Assembly (NCBI GenBank): GCA_003427395.1
Contig: BFEA01000103.1
Location: 1,755,366 to 1,791,901, forward strand
DNA length: 36,536 bases
Source of the DNA: Chara braunii
Lineage: Eukaryota; Streptophyta; Charophyceae; Charales; Characeae
Direction: 5' to 3'
Below, piece by piece: positions 1-11,010 of this stretch. The number at the start of each line of letters is the position of its first letter. The stretch's first letter is position 1. Both the position numbers and the translations under genes were made by a program. Under the pieces are notes generated by a model. The model was not told the origin of the DNA and did not search any database. It was given only the letters and a program-made list of their open reading frames with translations.

Positions 1-120
1 TTTTTTTTTTTTTTTTTTTTTTTTTTTGGTCCGCGTTCGGCTCGAACGGCGGAACGCCTTCCGAAGGGGTCCCGTACGTTCGGGCGTTCGGCCCGTCCCG
101 AACGCCGGCAACCCTGTATA
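1..120. repeat. poly(T) run and CG-rich segment
   Basis: The window opens with 27 T residues. A CG-rich stretch follows with many CGAAC/GTTCG and CCGAA/TTCGG words in both orientations, so it could fold on itself. The poly(T) could be the reversed poly(A) tail of a retroposed copy whose body lies outside the window. This is an inference that cannot be tested here. Confidence 0.4.
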
Positions 121-780
121 AGTATGTGACGATCACTTGTTACTGTCACAGTGAGTCTCCTCTCAGGTATATATATGTATGTGATCGCAGACAGTCAAAT
201 CCAAAGTCCGAACCACAAAACATACATGCAATCACATCCAAGAGTCAACAGAAGCCCATGCACTACATGGGGTCAACTTCAACCATTCTTTATGCTCATA
301 CCCCTCGCTTTATCCATGCAAGCCCTAGCCTTTGCCCAACCTTCCATAATTAAATACTCAGTACCTTTGTTAAATGATCATTCAATAAACGTCCGGTTGA
401 AAACCTTAATAAAACAATAGAAATCACCAGGGCTAAAGCCTTTTAGGTTAAGTATTGAGGATGAATTGTAGTTGAGTCGTAGACCGACGAATCGGCAACC
501 GACCTGTTATCAGTGATAACAGAAGATGATCCTCGTGGGATCAAGCTGAATCTATTCCAAATCCTGAATCAAACGATCAAAAGGACATGTAATACAAGAC
601 AGACCAATATCCAAGCTAAATTCATTAGTGTATGGATAATAAATCTCCAAAGCACATTCTCATCCAAGGTCCTCCTACAAGCTAGACCTAAACCTACCTC
701 TAAGTCAGTACCCAAAGTAAGGTAAACCTATGACAGTCTCTCCCCTATTCAAGGTGGATTGCTAGAATTGTCACTTGTCA
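121..780. other. AT-rich intergenic sequence, no gene recognised
   Basis: No coding region is recognised; the short open frames lack similarity to anything known to me. One exact small palindrome (arms CTGTTATCA/TGATAACAG, one-base loop) lies near 505-523. The stretch leads directly into the hairpin arrays. Confidence 0.5.
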
Positions 781-787
781 AAATATA

Positions 788-1353
788 ATTTAACTTCTTT
801 AAACGAAAAAAATTTCGGCAGCGCTTCCCGTAGGAAAAATGTCTTCTCAGAACTTATACTAACTCCAATATGAAAACAAAAACGATCTCTAATTTTGAAA
901 AGTCAAATTTTGTCTAACTCCCTGAATTAGTAAAAATTTGGGCCGCACTCCCTTTAGAAAAAAAAGACTTTCCAAATTTTTACTAAGTCGGATATAAACC
1001 CAGAGCAAAACCTGAGTTCAACAAGGATATAATTTAACTAACTCCTTAAATTTGTAGAAATTTCAGCGGCACTCCCTTAAAAAAAATGCTTATGAAAGTT
1101 TATACAAAACTAAGTTCATAATCTAAAGTGACTTTGACTTTTCAAGGTTCAATTTTGTCTAACTCCCTAAACTAGTAAAAATTCGGACAAAACTCCCTTT
1201 AGAAAATGAGATTCTCCAAATTTTTACTAAGTCATATATAAAACGTCATACAAGTTGAACTTTGAGAAGAAAAAATATGACTAACTCTTTGATTTTGTAG
1301 AAATTTCGGTAGCGCTTCCCGTAGAGAAAGTGATTTACCAAGATTTATATAGG
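788..1353 (+). repeat. tandem array of about five hairpin units, family I
   Basis: Units of about 120-130 bp alternate between two versions. Each has complementary arms around a loop resembling GC(A/G)CTCCC.TTAGAAAA. Clear cases: arms 927-941 and 972-986 pair over 15 perfect base pairs; arms 1173-1186 and 1216-1229 pair at 13 of 14 positions; 1051-1064 pairs with 1094-1108; 1294-1311 pairs with 1336-1353, counting G-T pairs. The first unit (about 805-865) is weak. The two stem versions share loop words, so the stem changed while pairing was kept. I do not recognise the family. Confidence 0.65.
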
Positions 1354-1582
1354 ACCAAGTACAATAAATGATTCCAGAAAATGCAGAAATTGACCTAAGT
1401 AAAAGAAACTTAGCTACCTATCAAACTGAAATTCAGACTAAGTAAATAATCTCACTCAGCCACATGCAAGTCAAACCACAAGGGTAAATACTCTCACCAT
1501 CCCCAAGTCAACGTTATCAAACAATAGTTCATAGTCTCTCAATGATTTAACCCTTTATACCCAACTTACATAAGACATAAAG

Positions 1583-2302
1583 CTAGACCACCCAAGCTTA
1601 TGGAACATGTCTAGCTCAACCACTGAATATACACAAACACACAGCACAATAATTTTTCTCTTCTTTGGGCATATGACGAGGCCGCCCTAGTCGCCATGAA
1701 CTGTTTAAATATCCAAGTTTTATATAATTATCTGCATTTAGTCTTTTAGGTAGCATTTAACTGATCCGATTATTATAGTTCGAGGTCCAGCTTGCCCCTT
1801 CTTACCACAAGTTTATTTTTAGTTAATACCCTCTTCAGTTTGTGATAAGCTATAGTCGGACCACCAAAACTTATGGAATCCTGTCTGACTAGCCTGTTCA
1901 TAAGTAAGATAGTAATAAAATATAGCAAAGTTATAACCTTTTGGTTTCAGCATGTGCATGACATTGGATCAAAACCACCCAAACTTATGAAACATGTTTG
2001 GTCCTCTGTCTGATTCGTTTCCTTAAATAAAACAGAAAGGGGTTGAGCCACCCAAATTTATGGAACGTGCTCAGAACCCCCTCATTCAGAAACCAAAAGA
2101 AATTGAAAAAACCAAAAAATACACAAGGCAACCACGCCGCCAAAACTTATGGGACAATGCATGGTTCCTAAAAAGTCAATCACAAACAGCTCTCGCAAGT
2201 CAGAGCAACCAGACCACCCCAACTTATGAAACATGTCTGGTTTTCCCGACAATCAAAAATAAACATAGCACTGGGCCTCCCCGAACTTATGGAGACTTGC
2301 CC
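1583..2302 (+). repeat. seven dispersed hairpins with one conserved core and covarying stems, family II
   Basis: Seven copies of a core close to CACCCAAACTTATGGAACAT lie near 1587-1616, 1859-1890, 1974-2004, 2046-2074, 2129-2163, 2211-2240 and 2274-2302. Each is bracketed by a different pair of complementary flanks. Examples are AGCTAGAC/GTCTAGCT, TAGTCGGAC/GTCTGACTA, GGGGTTGAGC/GCTCAGAACCCC, AACCAGAC/GTCTGGTT and TGGGC/GCCCA. Copies 3, 4 and 5 need a bulge or mismatch. CCA/TGG within most cores could make a second small stem around AACTTA. Spacing is irregular (65-270 bp), so this is not a simple satellite. Confidence 0.75.
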
Positions 2303-2310
2303 AACCTTTG

Positions 2311-4890
2311 ATTGACTCAGTCATACACAAGCAAAACGACATTCCTCTCATCCTTCCCCCAGATGCAATCCCAGAATTTGCTTTCAGTCAGACAACAAAA
2401 CTGAAACTGACATTACACATACCTTCCTTTATTTAAGTCTGGTTGAAGTCTTGAAAGTCAAACTCAAAGTCAAAGTAGGGGTGCAAGCAGTATACTCAGT
2501 CAAACATAGCAAGGGATACAGATAGGGGTTTTAGTCGGGTTTATAGAAGGAGAGTAAAACTTTTACCGCTCAGTTCCCTGCCTCCAGAACTCCTCCTGAG
2601 TTCCGACAGAGCTCCCATAATCGGTGGGCTGACTCCCCACAGAGTCTTGCTGCGGTCCTATGGGTTGCAGTCCCGCCTGCCGCCTTCCTCTCTGAACAAG
2701 ACTAAACTTAGAGTAAGAAGGGCAGAATAAGAGGTTTCAGACTCTCGAGACACAAGAGGGGGACCGACTCAACTCGCAGGAGAGGGTCTTGATACCTTCA
2801 ATCGCCTGAGGGGCCCACAATGACGGCCAAGAATGTGCAGCAACTTAGCCAATCAAAATCAAACCGCCAGTTGTGAACGTCCTGACAATCTTCTCAATTC
2901 ACAATGCTACCCACCTTTAAAAACTTAGTCATTTTGCAGCTCCAGTTTCGCTAGATATGTATTCTCTCTCCATCTCTCTCGCGGTAGCGTACAACCAGTC
3001 TGCTTGGTGAAATAGATGACACCCAGTCAACAGGCAGGCTTGCAGCCTCACAGTTGGATTCACGCTTCCCCGTCCGACAAGACGAGCAGCGTACTACACA
3101 CAGACAAATCTTCAGGCTTGCAGCTTTCCCTCCCTGTTGCTCCAGCTGGCGGGATGAGCAGCACACCGGTCAGCAAGCAAGCCTTCCAACTATGTGGCTG
3201 CAACTCGTTGTTGGCAACTAGCTGTCCGGCCTACACAGTTCTTCAATAGTCTACTTAACTCTACAACGACAAGTCTCTACATGGTCGGTGCTACGTCTGC
3301 CCATGTACGTGAGGCCAATGGGGACTAAGCCCAATATCTCCTGAGTGCTACTTCAAGCATCTTGCCCGTTGGACCTGACCACTAGATTCGAGTTTGTGTC
3401 TGCAGTCCAACACTTTCACGGCCCCACTCCTCCGCCTGTCAATGCGCTGGGCAAACCAAAGTAACTTTATCGATGGTATATAGGTCAATACACGACTAAT
3501 CTCACTCAGCTCAACTCGTAATCTAGTGCCATAATTCGTCACTCGGTTCACCCTGCGCCTCAACTGTTGGTAAGTACTTTCCCTCTTTCTCTTTTCCTCA
3601 ATCTCTCTTGTTGCCTTCTTCTCTTTCTCACCGTGTTGTCGTCCTTATGCCCTGCCTGACATACACAGTAAGTCAAAGTTGACCAAAGCGATGTTGACGA
3701 CAATTGTCCGAACGGAAATACCAACACCGCAAACCATCAGTACTATGCCATAAGTGATGGTCGTACAACCGGTGAATGCAAACGCTTCAATAGGGATGAA
3801 GATTTTCGCTCCCAACGATTATGGGAAAGTACGTGGTCGTCAATCATAGTTGCAAGAGGACCCGAGTATCGATCAGCGTTACGCAAACCGAAGGCGAGCT
3901 TGCTGCTACCACACGACTGGACGTATATTCTGTACCAAGAGCGCTGAGTGTGAATGAACCTTCCACCGCAATATGAGGAGGTTTATTCGAAAACAAAAAA
4001 GCAAATCGAAATACCAACACTAAATAAGAATGTCCCATTACTCTTCTTATCTCCGCGTTACAACTTTCTATCCAGATTCGCCTTACTGAAAACCTTAGTG
4101 TGAAACCTACACCTATCGAAATCGGTCAAGGATGGACCGAGATTCGACAACTTCTACGTTCGCCTTCTATAGCTCCTGCAAACGACTTTTCCTACTAGCT
4201 TCTCTTTCTACCAACTTTTCTCTAAAACTAACATCACAGTCGCATTCGTCAGCCCCTAAAAACCCTAACTAAAACTTTCCTTCCTCAAACTTGCTCAGAA
4301 CGAGCGAGACATATCTGTTCCCTTTCTCCTTTGTAACTCCATCACCATCTCTCTAAGCATCACTCACTTACTAACTCCTAAACTATAGACTTACTAACTA
4401 AACTGACCTTAGAATCGTGCTCGCCTGGCATCAGAACCCTAGAATCGCTTCACGTCGTCCTATGCCTTCCCTGCATGCATTTGGACCCCACCGGCAACCA
4501 CATTCATTGTTGGAAACAACTGCAGCGTTGTCGGGGGCGGCTCAAGGTACTAGCGACAAGTTAGGAGCGTAGGAGGGGCTGACACAGATAGTAAGCCCTC
4601 GCCTCTAAACAGTCGTCGACAATTTTTTATTTTCTTTTCTTTTCTCTACGCTTTCCAGAAGAGGCAGTTGCAAGTAAAATCACGGTCGCTTTACCATCAA
4701 AATTTCACGGTCGTGCTCAGACAACGCTGAGCACTAAAGATACCACATGACTTGACAAACGATCGAGATCATACAACACTCTTTTTCAATGACTAGGTAT
4801 GAGGATGACGTCGACTCTGTGACCAGCGTCAAACCGTTCTACTTTAGCGTTTTTTTAACCTCGATGAGCACTAGTGGCTTGTTAACGTTA
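2311..4890. other. long stretch without a recognisable gene
   Basis: Only short open frames with no recognisable domain are present. Pyrimidine-rich segments lie at 3570-3640 and 4180-4400. No tRNA, rRNA or transposon ends were recognised. Exons of a host gene without long open frames cannot be excluded. Confidence 0.4.
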
Positions 4891-4895
4891 TTTGT

Positions 4896-5144
4896 ATGAT
4901 TTTTTTTTCTTTTTTTTTTTATGGGGGGGGGAACAAATGCTTCGATCTATTCGTGGGGAGCAATACGTGCTGGGAACCGGGCCCAATGTCCCATATAGAA
5001 TTGCACAAATGCTTTGAAATACAGGGTCATTACCTGGCTTCGACTAAGAACAACCTGAGAACTATGAAAAAAATTCAGGAAAATTTAAGAAAAACGTGGA
5101 TAGCTGTTGCTCTAATGCTAGGCTACTCAAGCAACAATTACTAA
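4896..5144 (+). other. open frame of 82 codons, doubtful
   Basis: An open frame starts just inside a T-rich and G-rich tract and reads through a Cys- and Lys-containing segment. No domain, signal or homologous family is recognised, and the first ten residues come from low-complexity DNA. It may be a fragment of a dead element or chance; nothing around it supports a gene. Confidence 0.1.
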
Positions 5145-5429
5145 GTAAAATTGAAATTATGGCTAAAGAACAAGAGCATAGGCGAAAAATTGAAAACAAC
5201 TCAGAACCCCCCCATCAATCCTCTTTACCTTACTCCGGCAAGACTTACTGCAGCAGAGTCACTATTTTCGTTGCTGCTACACCCTATTCCCATCTTACGA
5301 GTTACCCCCTCACTAGAAGGACGCTTGATATCTCACCATCAACATCTCCCCCTCACCTCGATTTTTAACCGGCATCGTTTTTTGGACACCCAAGCGCCCC
5401 ATAATTGCTCCTTCCCCTGGGTCATTCCA

Positions 5430-6320
5430 GCTCCCTCTGGGACTTACAATTTCCTTACCTTATCATGCACATGTCCCCGCAGAACTGGGTTCCCCCTCCG
5501 TCATTCCCCACCCAAATTACCACTTCCGCCGGTTCACTCCAACTCCCTCGGGGACTTACAATTTCCTTACCACATCATGCACATGCCCCCGCAGAACTAC
5601 AGATCCCCCTTTTCTATTATAATTACGCTTCCCTCCAGGTCGCTCCAGCTCCCTCTGGGACTTACAATTTCCTTACCACATCAGACGCATGCCCCCGCAA
5701 AACTAGAGATTCCCAAATTCATCCTCTTAAACCCCTTGACCCCCTCCCCCAACTACCATGACTGATCCGACCCCAAAATCAGCTCGGCATCCTCTCCAGG
5801 GTAATATGCTCCACAAAACAAAACTCCCCAATCCTGGTCAACGCGTCTGAATCTGGACCGTATACCAAGTAAAGTTGAGAAAAGCTACTGTCGTGATAGT
5901 CTCCATGTAGTGGTTGTGGTTACCCACCCATCTCCTCCCTCTTCCCTCTTTACCCTCCCCCCCCACCACCTCCAGGTCTCTCCAGCTCCCTTTAGGACTT
6001 GCAATTTTCTTACCATATCAAGCACATGCCCCCACAGAACTAAAGATCCCCAAATCAATCCTCTCAACCCCTTGACACCCTCCCCCAACTGCCATGAACG
6101 ACCATTTCGTCAAAATGGACATTTTTTATTTTTTGAACGAAATTGAAACTAAGTTTTTTGGCCGAAAACTCGTCAAAATTTGTTGTTTCTGAGGGTTCGC
6201 CCGAAATGGACATTTTTTATTTGTTGAAAAAAATTGAAACTGAGTTTCTTGGCCGAAAACTCGTTAAAAGATGTCCATTTTGACGAAATGGCAGTTCATG
6301 ACTGATCCGACTTCAAAATC
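5430..6320 (+). repeat. tandem repeat block, about four degenerate copies
   Basis: Copies begin with a segment like CTCCCTCTGGGACTTACAAT at about 5430, 5540, 5648 and 5985. They continue through a CATG(C/T)CCCCGCAGAACT-like segment. The third and fourth copies extend to a shared end near 5745-5775 and 6080-6320 that reads ccaact.ccatgactgatccga. In the fourth copy that end is split by the foldback element at 6097-6296. Frames across the block are proline- and leucine-rich and look non-coding. Confidence 0.75.
6097..6296. mobile_element. 200-bp foldback (MITE-like) element with target duplication
   Basis: The ends are inverted copies of AAC(G/T)(A/G)CCATTTCGTC continuing into AAAATGGACAT. The insertion is flanked by CATG (6093-6096 and 6297-6300), or CATGA if the first A is given to the target. 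The uninterrupted relative of the site is present in the neighbouring repeat copy near 5758-5768, so the insertion and its duplication can be read directly. Inside, a segment similar to the left arm is repeated in direct orientation (from about 6188). A related copy lies at 16702-16970. There is no coding capacity, so it would have to move non-autonomously. Confidence 0.8.
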
Positions 6321-7420
6321 AGCCCGACCCTGAAAAGGTCAAGTCCACAGCCCGGGAAATCTAAGATATCAATACCACACTTCAAGAATTTAAAACCCTC
6401 GATTTTTGGACAGACAGACCTTCTTCAGTTTTTAAAACAACAGCTAAGAAAAGCAATTTCCGAAAGAAATTGAAAACAACGTACCATCAAAAAACGGTCA
6501 AGAGTTACAACTTCGATAGAAAAAACTTGACAATCAACTAATTTGATTAACAAACCTCAAAATCAAGTTAGAACGGAGACAAGAATCAAGAAAATTCACT
6601 TAGAGGATGAAATTTCGAAATAAATTGAGATCATAGCAAGCTCTGATTTACGAATCTCCAATTAAAAGTTATTCCCAAACAGGAAATTCAGTATGAGAGA
6701 TTACAAATTGGAAGTCTCAAACTCCAATTCGTTACATATCCATAAACGGATTAAAAGAATAAAAAAGACAATAAAAAAATACGATTGATGACATGACATG
6801 AGACTCTCAATTGAAATTCTGATATGCCACATCATTAGGATCCTATTATCAAGAAATAATCAAAAATCAAGAATTATGAATTGAAATCATCAATGAGAAA
6901 TCAACCTTAGGATTTGAAAAACTTAGTTATCAGACATGATTAGTAGATTCCGAATTATAAGACAGCCAAACCACACATGGTTTCAATAAAACAACCTCCC
7001 ATCCCTTTTTCCTGAACACAAACCACTTACCTCGTACCCTGCAATCCCTTCCTCCCACTGCTAGCATCTAGGCTAAAAGCAAAGCTAACACCAAAGATAT
7101 GAACGACCATCTTCAATCCCTCAAGGGAAATCGAAAACAGTGTGGCATCCCCTCGCCAAACCTGTTGATGAGTCGCCACATGGGATTCAAAACCACCCTA
7201 ACTATACCCTTACCATACTGTTAAGGAAGACGGAAGGGCTTACAAAAAACAAGGACAGCAAGCCCCACCAAACCTAGTCCATAAAAACAGCGACCCCACA
7301 CCCCCTGCCCATATCCACCAATCTCCTCTCCCCTACCATAGTTACTCCCCGTCACCACCCTACACACCCCTTCTCCTACCGTGCGCCACCATATCCTACC
7401 GTTCACCTCGTCGCCTGGCT
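6302..7420. other. AT-rich stretch without a recognised gene
   Basis: Low-complexity AT-rich sequence gives way near 6990 to a C-rich segment. Only short frames without recognisable domains are present. No transposon ends or RNA genes were seen. Confidence 0.4.
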
Positions 7421-7474
7421 CGCCCGTACGTACCCTTCTCTCGCCTCACGTCCTGGCGTCTTCGCCCGTCGCGT

Positions 7475-7580
7475 CGCCTGGCTCTTCGATAACGCATCAA
7501 CGGGGTGCAGCGCTACCGGCCGCGTCGCCTGGCTCTTCGATAACGCACCAACGGGGCACAGCGCTCCCGGCCGCGCTGTG
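7475..7580 (+). repeat. tandem duplication of about 51 bp
   Basis: Two adjacent copies of GCGTCGCCTGGCTCTTCGAT continue through AACGCA(T/C)CAACGGGG and end in CGGCC. A partial third start precedes them near 7420. The frame across it is open but reads as a simple peptide repeat, with no evidence of a gene. Confidence 0.75.
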
Positions 7581-7737
7581 CCCACCACTTCGCGCCCCCG
7601 GCAACTTGCTTTATTATTATCTATATGATCTCGATCGTCGTCCACAATTTTTTATTTTATTTTATTTTTTTCCCACCAGCTACAAGAACAACAACAACAA
7701 AAAAAAAACAACCAAACCACACCACACAAGCAAAACC

Positions 7738-7744
7738 TTAAGTC
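7738..7744 (+). repeat. SINE target-site duplication, left copy
   Basis: TTAAGTC, matched exactly at 8165-8171; with one mismatch the match extends to ten bases (AC.TTAAGTC). Confidence 0.8.
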
Positions 7745-8164
7745 TGTATCCAGCGGCCTAACTCAGTTGGTAAGGCTCGCAAGTGGCATTCAGGAGGTCG
7801 TGGGTTCAATCCCCATTGGCCTCATGTACCTTCCTGGGCATGCTTGGCGCCGGCCACCTAGAGATAGACCACTGGATCCCCCGATTGGCATTTAGCAGAG
7901 TCTGCTGATGTTCATAGGGGAGGGGACCTGAGGGGAGGCACAGGGATTGGTCCTGTTGGCATGGTCCCTGATGCTACCGGCTGTCCCCTAGCTGGTATCG
8001 CCCACCTGCAGGTCGGGAGCAGCCCCCGCATATTCTCTCGTGAACACGGTTCTGGCTGCTATGGGGTTCCCCGTATGCCTACAATTAGGAGTAGTGGTAG
8101 GTAGGTAGTGTGAGGTGAAATTGAGAGAAGAATATAGCTTAAAAAAAAAAAAAAAAAAAAAACT
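7745..8164 (+). mobile_element. tRNA-derived SINE, apparently full length
   Basis: The 5' head resembles a tRNA. It has an A-box-like CTAACTCAGTTGGTAAGGC (7758-7776) and a B-box-like GGTTCAATCCC (about 7803-7813) inside a T-arm that pairs GTGGG with CCCAT. A body of about 320 bp without coding potential follows, then the tail word ATTGAGAGAAGAATATAGCTT and 22 A residues. TTAAGTC flanks both sides (7738-7744 and 8165-8171), the mark of LINE-assisted insertion. RNA polymerase III would start at the head. A tail-only relative lies at 14068-14152. The acceptor stem does not pair well, so this is a SINE head and not a working tRNA gene. Confidence 0.85.
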
Positions 8165-8171
8165 TTAAGTC
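8165..8171 (+). repeat. SINE target-site duplication, right copy
   Basis: TTAAGTC directly after the poly(A) tail, matching 7738-7744. Confidence 0.8.
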
Positions 8172-8730
8172 CAACCACACTTTTGCCAGGCCTGCTGTCT
8201 ACAATATGGAACACATGCCACCCGGATGGCTGCATTCCCGCGTGGAATGCAGTATAACAGTTCGCAGCCAGGAATGGCTGCATATACGGGGTTGCGTTTT
8301 GTCGTTTAGCGGCTGTGTTTCCGTTTGGGGAATGTCGTCGACCTTTTCGGATGCAGCGAGACAGCCACGTTGTCCAGCTGCATTCAGAATGTTGTCGGGT
8401 GGAGAGTCGTGCAACGTCGTGCAACTAGGCCTTAAAAACAGGTGTAAGTGGGTATACAGGGCGTCGCGGCAGACCGGTCGTTCTGTGAGGTAACATGGCG
8501 GCGGTCGTGGCAGAGGACGCGTGGTCGCTGGAGACCGACCGGTCGTAGCGTAGTGTCCGGTATAGGAAAGTCGGGAAAGGGTTATCTGACCGTGCGTTAA
8601 ATAGGGAGATCGACGGCCCGGATGTAATCCACACTTCGATTCAGAATGTTGGGGTCGTTCATTGTTGCGAGGCCCCGGACACATGGCCCGAAAGATGGTC
8701 GTTTTTTTGTTTTTGTTTTTGTATTGTGTG
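8172..8730. other. GC-rich stretch with small hairpins, no gene recognised
   Basis: The sequence contains a GCATTCC...GGAATGC hairpin (8230-8250) and the exact hairpin GCAGCCAGGAATGGCTGC (about 8265-8282), which recurs as GCAGCCAGGAATGGCTG near 8939. Open frames exist on both strands, but none has a recognisable domain or clear codon structure. Confidence 0.4.
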
Positions 8731-8736
8731 TATCTT

Positions 8737-8835
8737 ACCTTTGAAGGCGGACAGGTGCGCAGCGCGTTTCAGGCTTTCTTGAATCTTACCTGTGAAGGCC
8801 GACAGGTGCGCAGCGCGTTTCAGGCTTTCTTGATT
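8737..8835 (+). repeat. tandem duplication of about 51 bp
   Basis: Two adjacent near-identical copies of a segment starting CTTACCT(T/G)TGAAGG and ending CAGGCTTTCTTGA(A/T)T. A frame stays open through both copies, but with no domain it is best read as a local duplication. Confidence 0.8.
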
Positions 8836-9252
8836 CGGGTCTGCGCTGCCCTGAGGGGCAGCCGGCTGCACCTGGCTGCCATTGTGTGTCTTTCTGCGGG
8901 TAGATCCGGCTGCGTGGTGGAACTCCGAGTGGCAGTTCGCAGCCAGGAATGGCTGTGTTGTTGGCTGCGTCCTGTATCCGCCCTCAGTCACAGCATAAGG
9001 GTCCTTTTTTTCCTTTTTTTTTTCCCCGTGTGATTGTCCCTACACGCCCTCACTGAGGGCACAGTCACACTAGTACCTGGCAGTTATCCTGGCGTTTGGG
9101 ATGTTTGTTTTTCACAGGTCGACAACAATAGTGCAGCGAAGCTCTCGCGTGGGCTGGTCACCGTCCGCCGCCGTCCTGGCTGCGCCCCCACGCCCGAGGG
9201 TGGTATGAGTGCTCACAATAGCATGGCACCATAGGACCCTTCAAGATTCAAG

Positions 9253-9475
9253 ATGCCCCTGGTAGGAAAATACGCGCACATTCGTTCGGTCAAAATAAGA
9301 GACCCTGACAGACGGAATGAACCGACATTGACGAAGGCATCGAGGGTGTGCGCACCGCACCACAGCACCCTTCTCGGACGCCCCTGGTCAGGAAATACGG
9401 GCACATCGGTCAAAACGAGCCACCCTGAGACGAGTCAATTGACATTTGACGACGGCATCGGGGGTGTCCATTCAC
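9253..9475 (+). repeat. diverged tandem duplication of about 130 bp
   Basis: GCCCCTGGT.AGGAAA.TACG (from 9253) recurs from about 9378. Both copies continue through a CGGTCAAAA segment and a GACG(A/G)AGGCATCG-like segment. The copies differ by small gaps. No coding function is recognised. Confidence 0.7.
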
Positions 9476-9649
9476 CTAAATGGTGGTTGACAGAAAGAAG
9501 GTTGATATCGAGGAATGGTCCAAATTCTGAGTCTGAAAGAAGAAAAGAGGAAAAGAGTAAAGAAAAACGTTAGACTGCGTTGACGGCGCCATTTTTCTTT
9601 TCCCATACGACGCCGACGCAGGATGCAACGACACGTCTCCTGCCACTTG

Positions 9650-9990
9650 GCCGCTTCCCACTAAAGCAAAGAGGATCAGACCAAGCGCCTGAATCGCGGT
9701 GTGTTTTATGCAGAAAAACAGATATAAGGGCCAGATCCCACTGGCAAGGATGATTGGAATAAGTGTCTGAATCTGGACGTGTTTCACGCAGAGATGCAGA
9801 AAAGCAGATCAAAAAAAGAAAGGAGATCAATCACAGTTTTCTGCACCGAGTCACAACCACGTCCAGATTCAGACACTCATTCCAATCCTTTTTGCCAGTG
9901 GGATATGGCCCCAAGTCGCGATTTTCTGCCCCCTCTCTACAAATAACGTCCAGATTCAGGCGTTTCAACCAATCCTTTTCGGTAGGGGAA
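9650..9990. mobile_element. foldback (inverted-repeat) element
   Basis: The arm at 9729-9781 and the reverse complement of 9858-9910 are nearly identical and contain TGTCTGAATCTGGACGTG. Similarity between the arms continues outward more weakly: 9693-9720 against 9921-9960 shares CGCCTGAATC and TGCAGAAAA-like words. The spacer is about 75 bp. No target duplication or transposase is recognised, so this may be a MITE-like element or a head-to-head duplicate. Confidence 0.6.
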
Positions 9991-10082
9991 ATCGCCCCGG
10001 GGAACGACTCGTGGCGGGAGTCGCCGCGTCGACCCTCAACTCAACGGCGCCCAAAAAATTCGATCGACTCGACAAGGCCGAG

Positions 10083-10240
10083 GAAGGACGCGAGGCGGCG
10101 ACGGCAGCTTATATATACATATATAATATGGGTGGGTGCGAAGTGTGTAGATAACGACGATGGCTATCGGTCGTCATCGATGCGCGATGTGATGACGATG
10201 ACGACGAAGGGGATCCGATATATATAGAGAGTAGATAATA
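10083..10240 (+). promoter_or_regulatory. TATA-rich segments, possible promoter region
   Basis: TATATATACATATATAATA (from about 10110) and GATATATATAGAGAG (from about 10217) lie 0.9-1.0 kb upstream of the membrane-protein gene at 11143. They could hold its core promoter, but only base composition supports this. Confidence 0.2.
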
Positions 10241-10843
10241 GAGAGTAGACTCAGCAGAGGGTAGGACTGGAGGATGGAGCTCATCTCCGGGAAGGGGAAG
10301 AATGCTTAGTGCCAAATGCAGTAGCGAGACCGATGCACAGAGCTACCGTGAGCCAGACGTTGGAGCTGTGCTCACGAGTGGAAGAGGGGACGGAAGGAGG
10401 CGTGCAGAACGGTGAAGAACAATCCTGCGTACGTCGTTCGGTGCGACAATGTAACGAGACGGGGTGAAGTCAGCGGTAGTGTGTGATACTGTGCGCGTTT
10501 TAACTTCGACTACCGGCTTGCGTTGACCGAGGACCTTGCAGCCTTGACGTCGACGCCCTCTCCGCGGGATTATGCAGAGAGGGTTTATGGACTTCTGGTA
10601 CTCAGACTGGATCGTCGTTCTCACAGGCTCCGCCGTTGATCCGTGTTGTATGCACTGATTGTCTGAGAGCGACTGACCGTCAAGTCGACTCCGTAGCAAC
10701 GGTAGATGAACTACCCTGAGGTTTTCGGTACTCCGCCCGAGAAATTTGACACATCAGTGCTCTCTCTGCAGCTCCACTGATATCTAATCGTCAACTAGAA
10801 CCCACATGGGTAGATAGATAGATAGCGATTTGACGGATAGATC

Positions 10844-10844
<1 letters not shown>

Positions 10845-10892
<48 letters not shown>

Positions 10893-11010
10893 TACCGCTG
10901 GTTGCAGCAGTTCGAGAGATAGAGAGTCTCAGAGCGAGAAAGAGAGAACTACCGCCGGTAGCAGCAGTTCGATAGATACAGACACAGACAGAGAGACAGA
11001 GGACACACAG

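Noticed and set aside
1-27. Telomere or chromosome end because of the T run at the window start.
   Set aside because: No telomere-type repeat unit such as TTTAGGG is present; a poly(T) run alone fits a retroposon tail.
7752-7822. A working tRNA gene at the SINE head.
   Set aside because: T- and D-arm words are present, but the acceptor stem does not pair and no normal anticodon arm is seen; flanking duplication and poly(A) show a SINE.
8659-9033. Overlapping open frames on both strands across the 51-bp duplication.
   Set aside because: No domain, and the openness follows from the duplicated GC-rich sequence having few stops.
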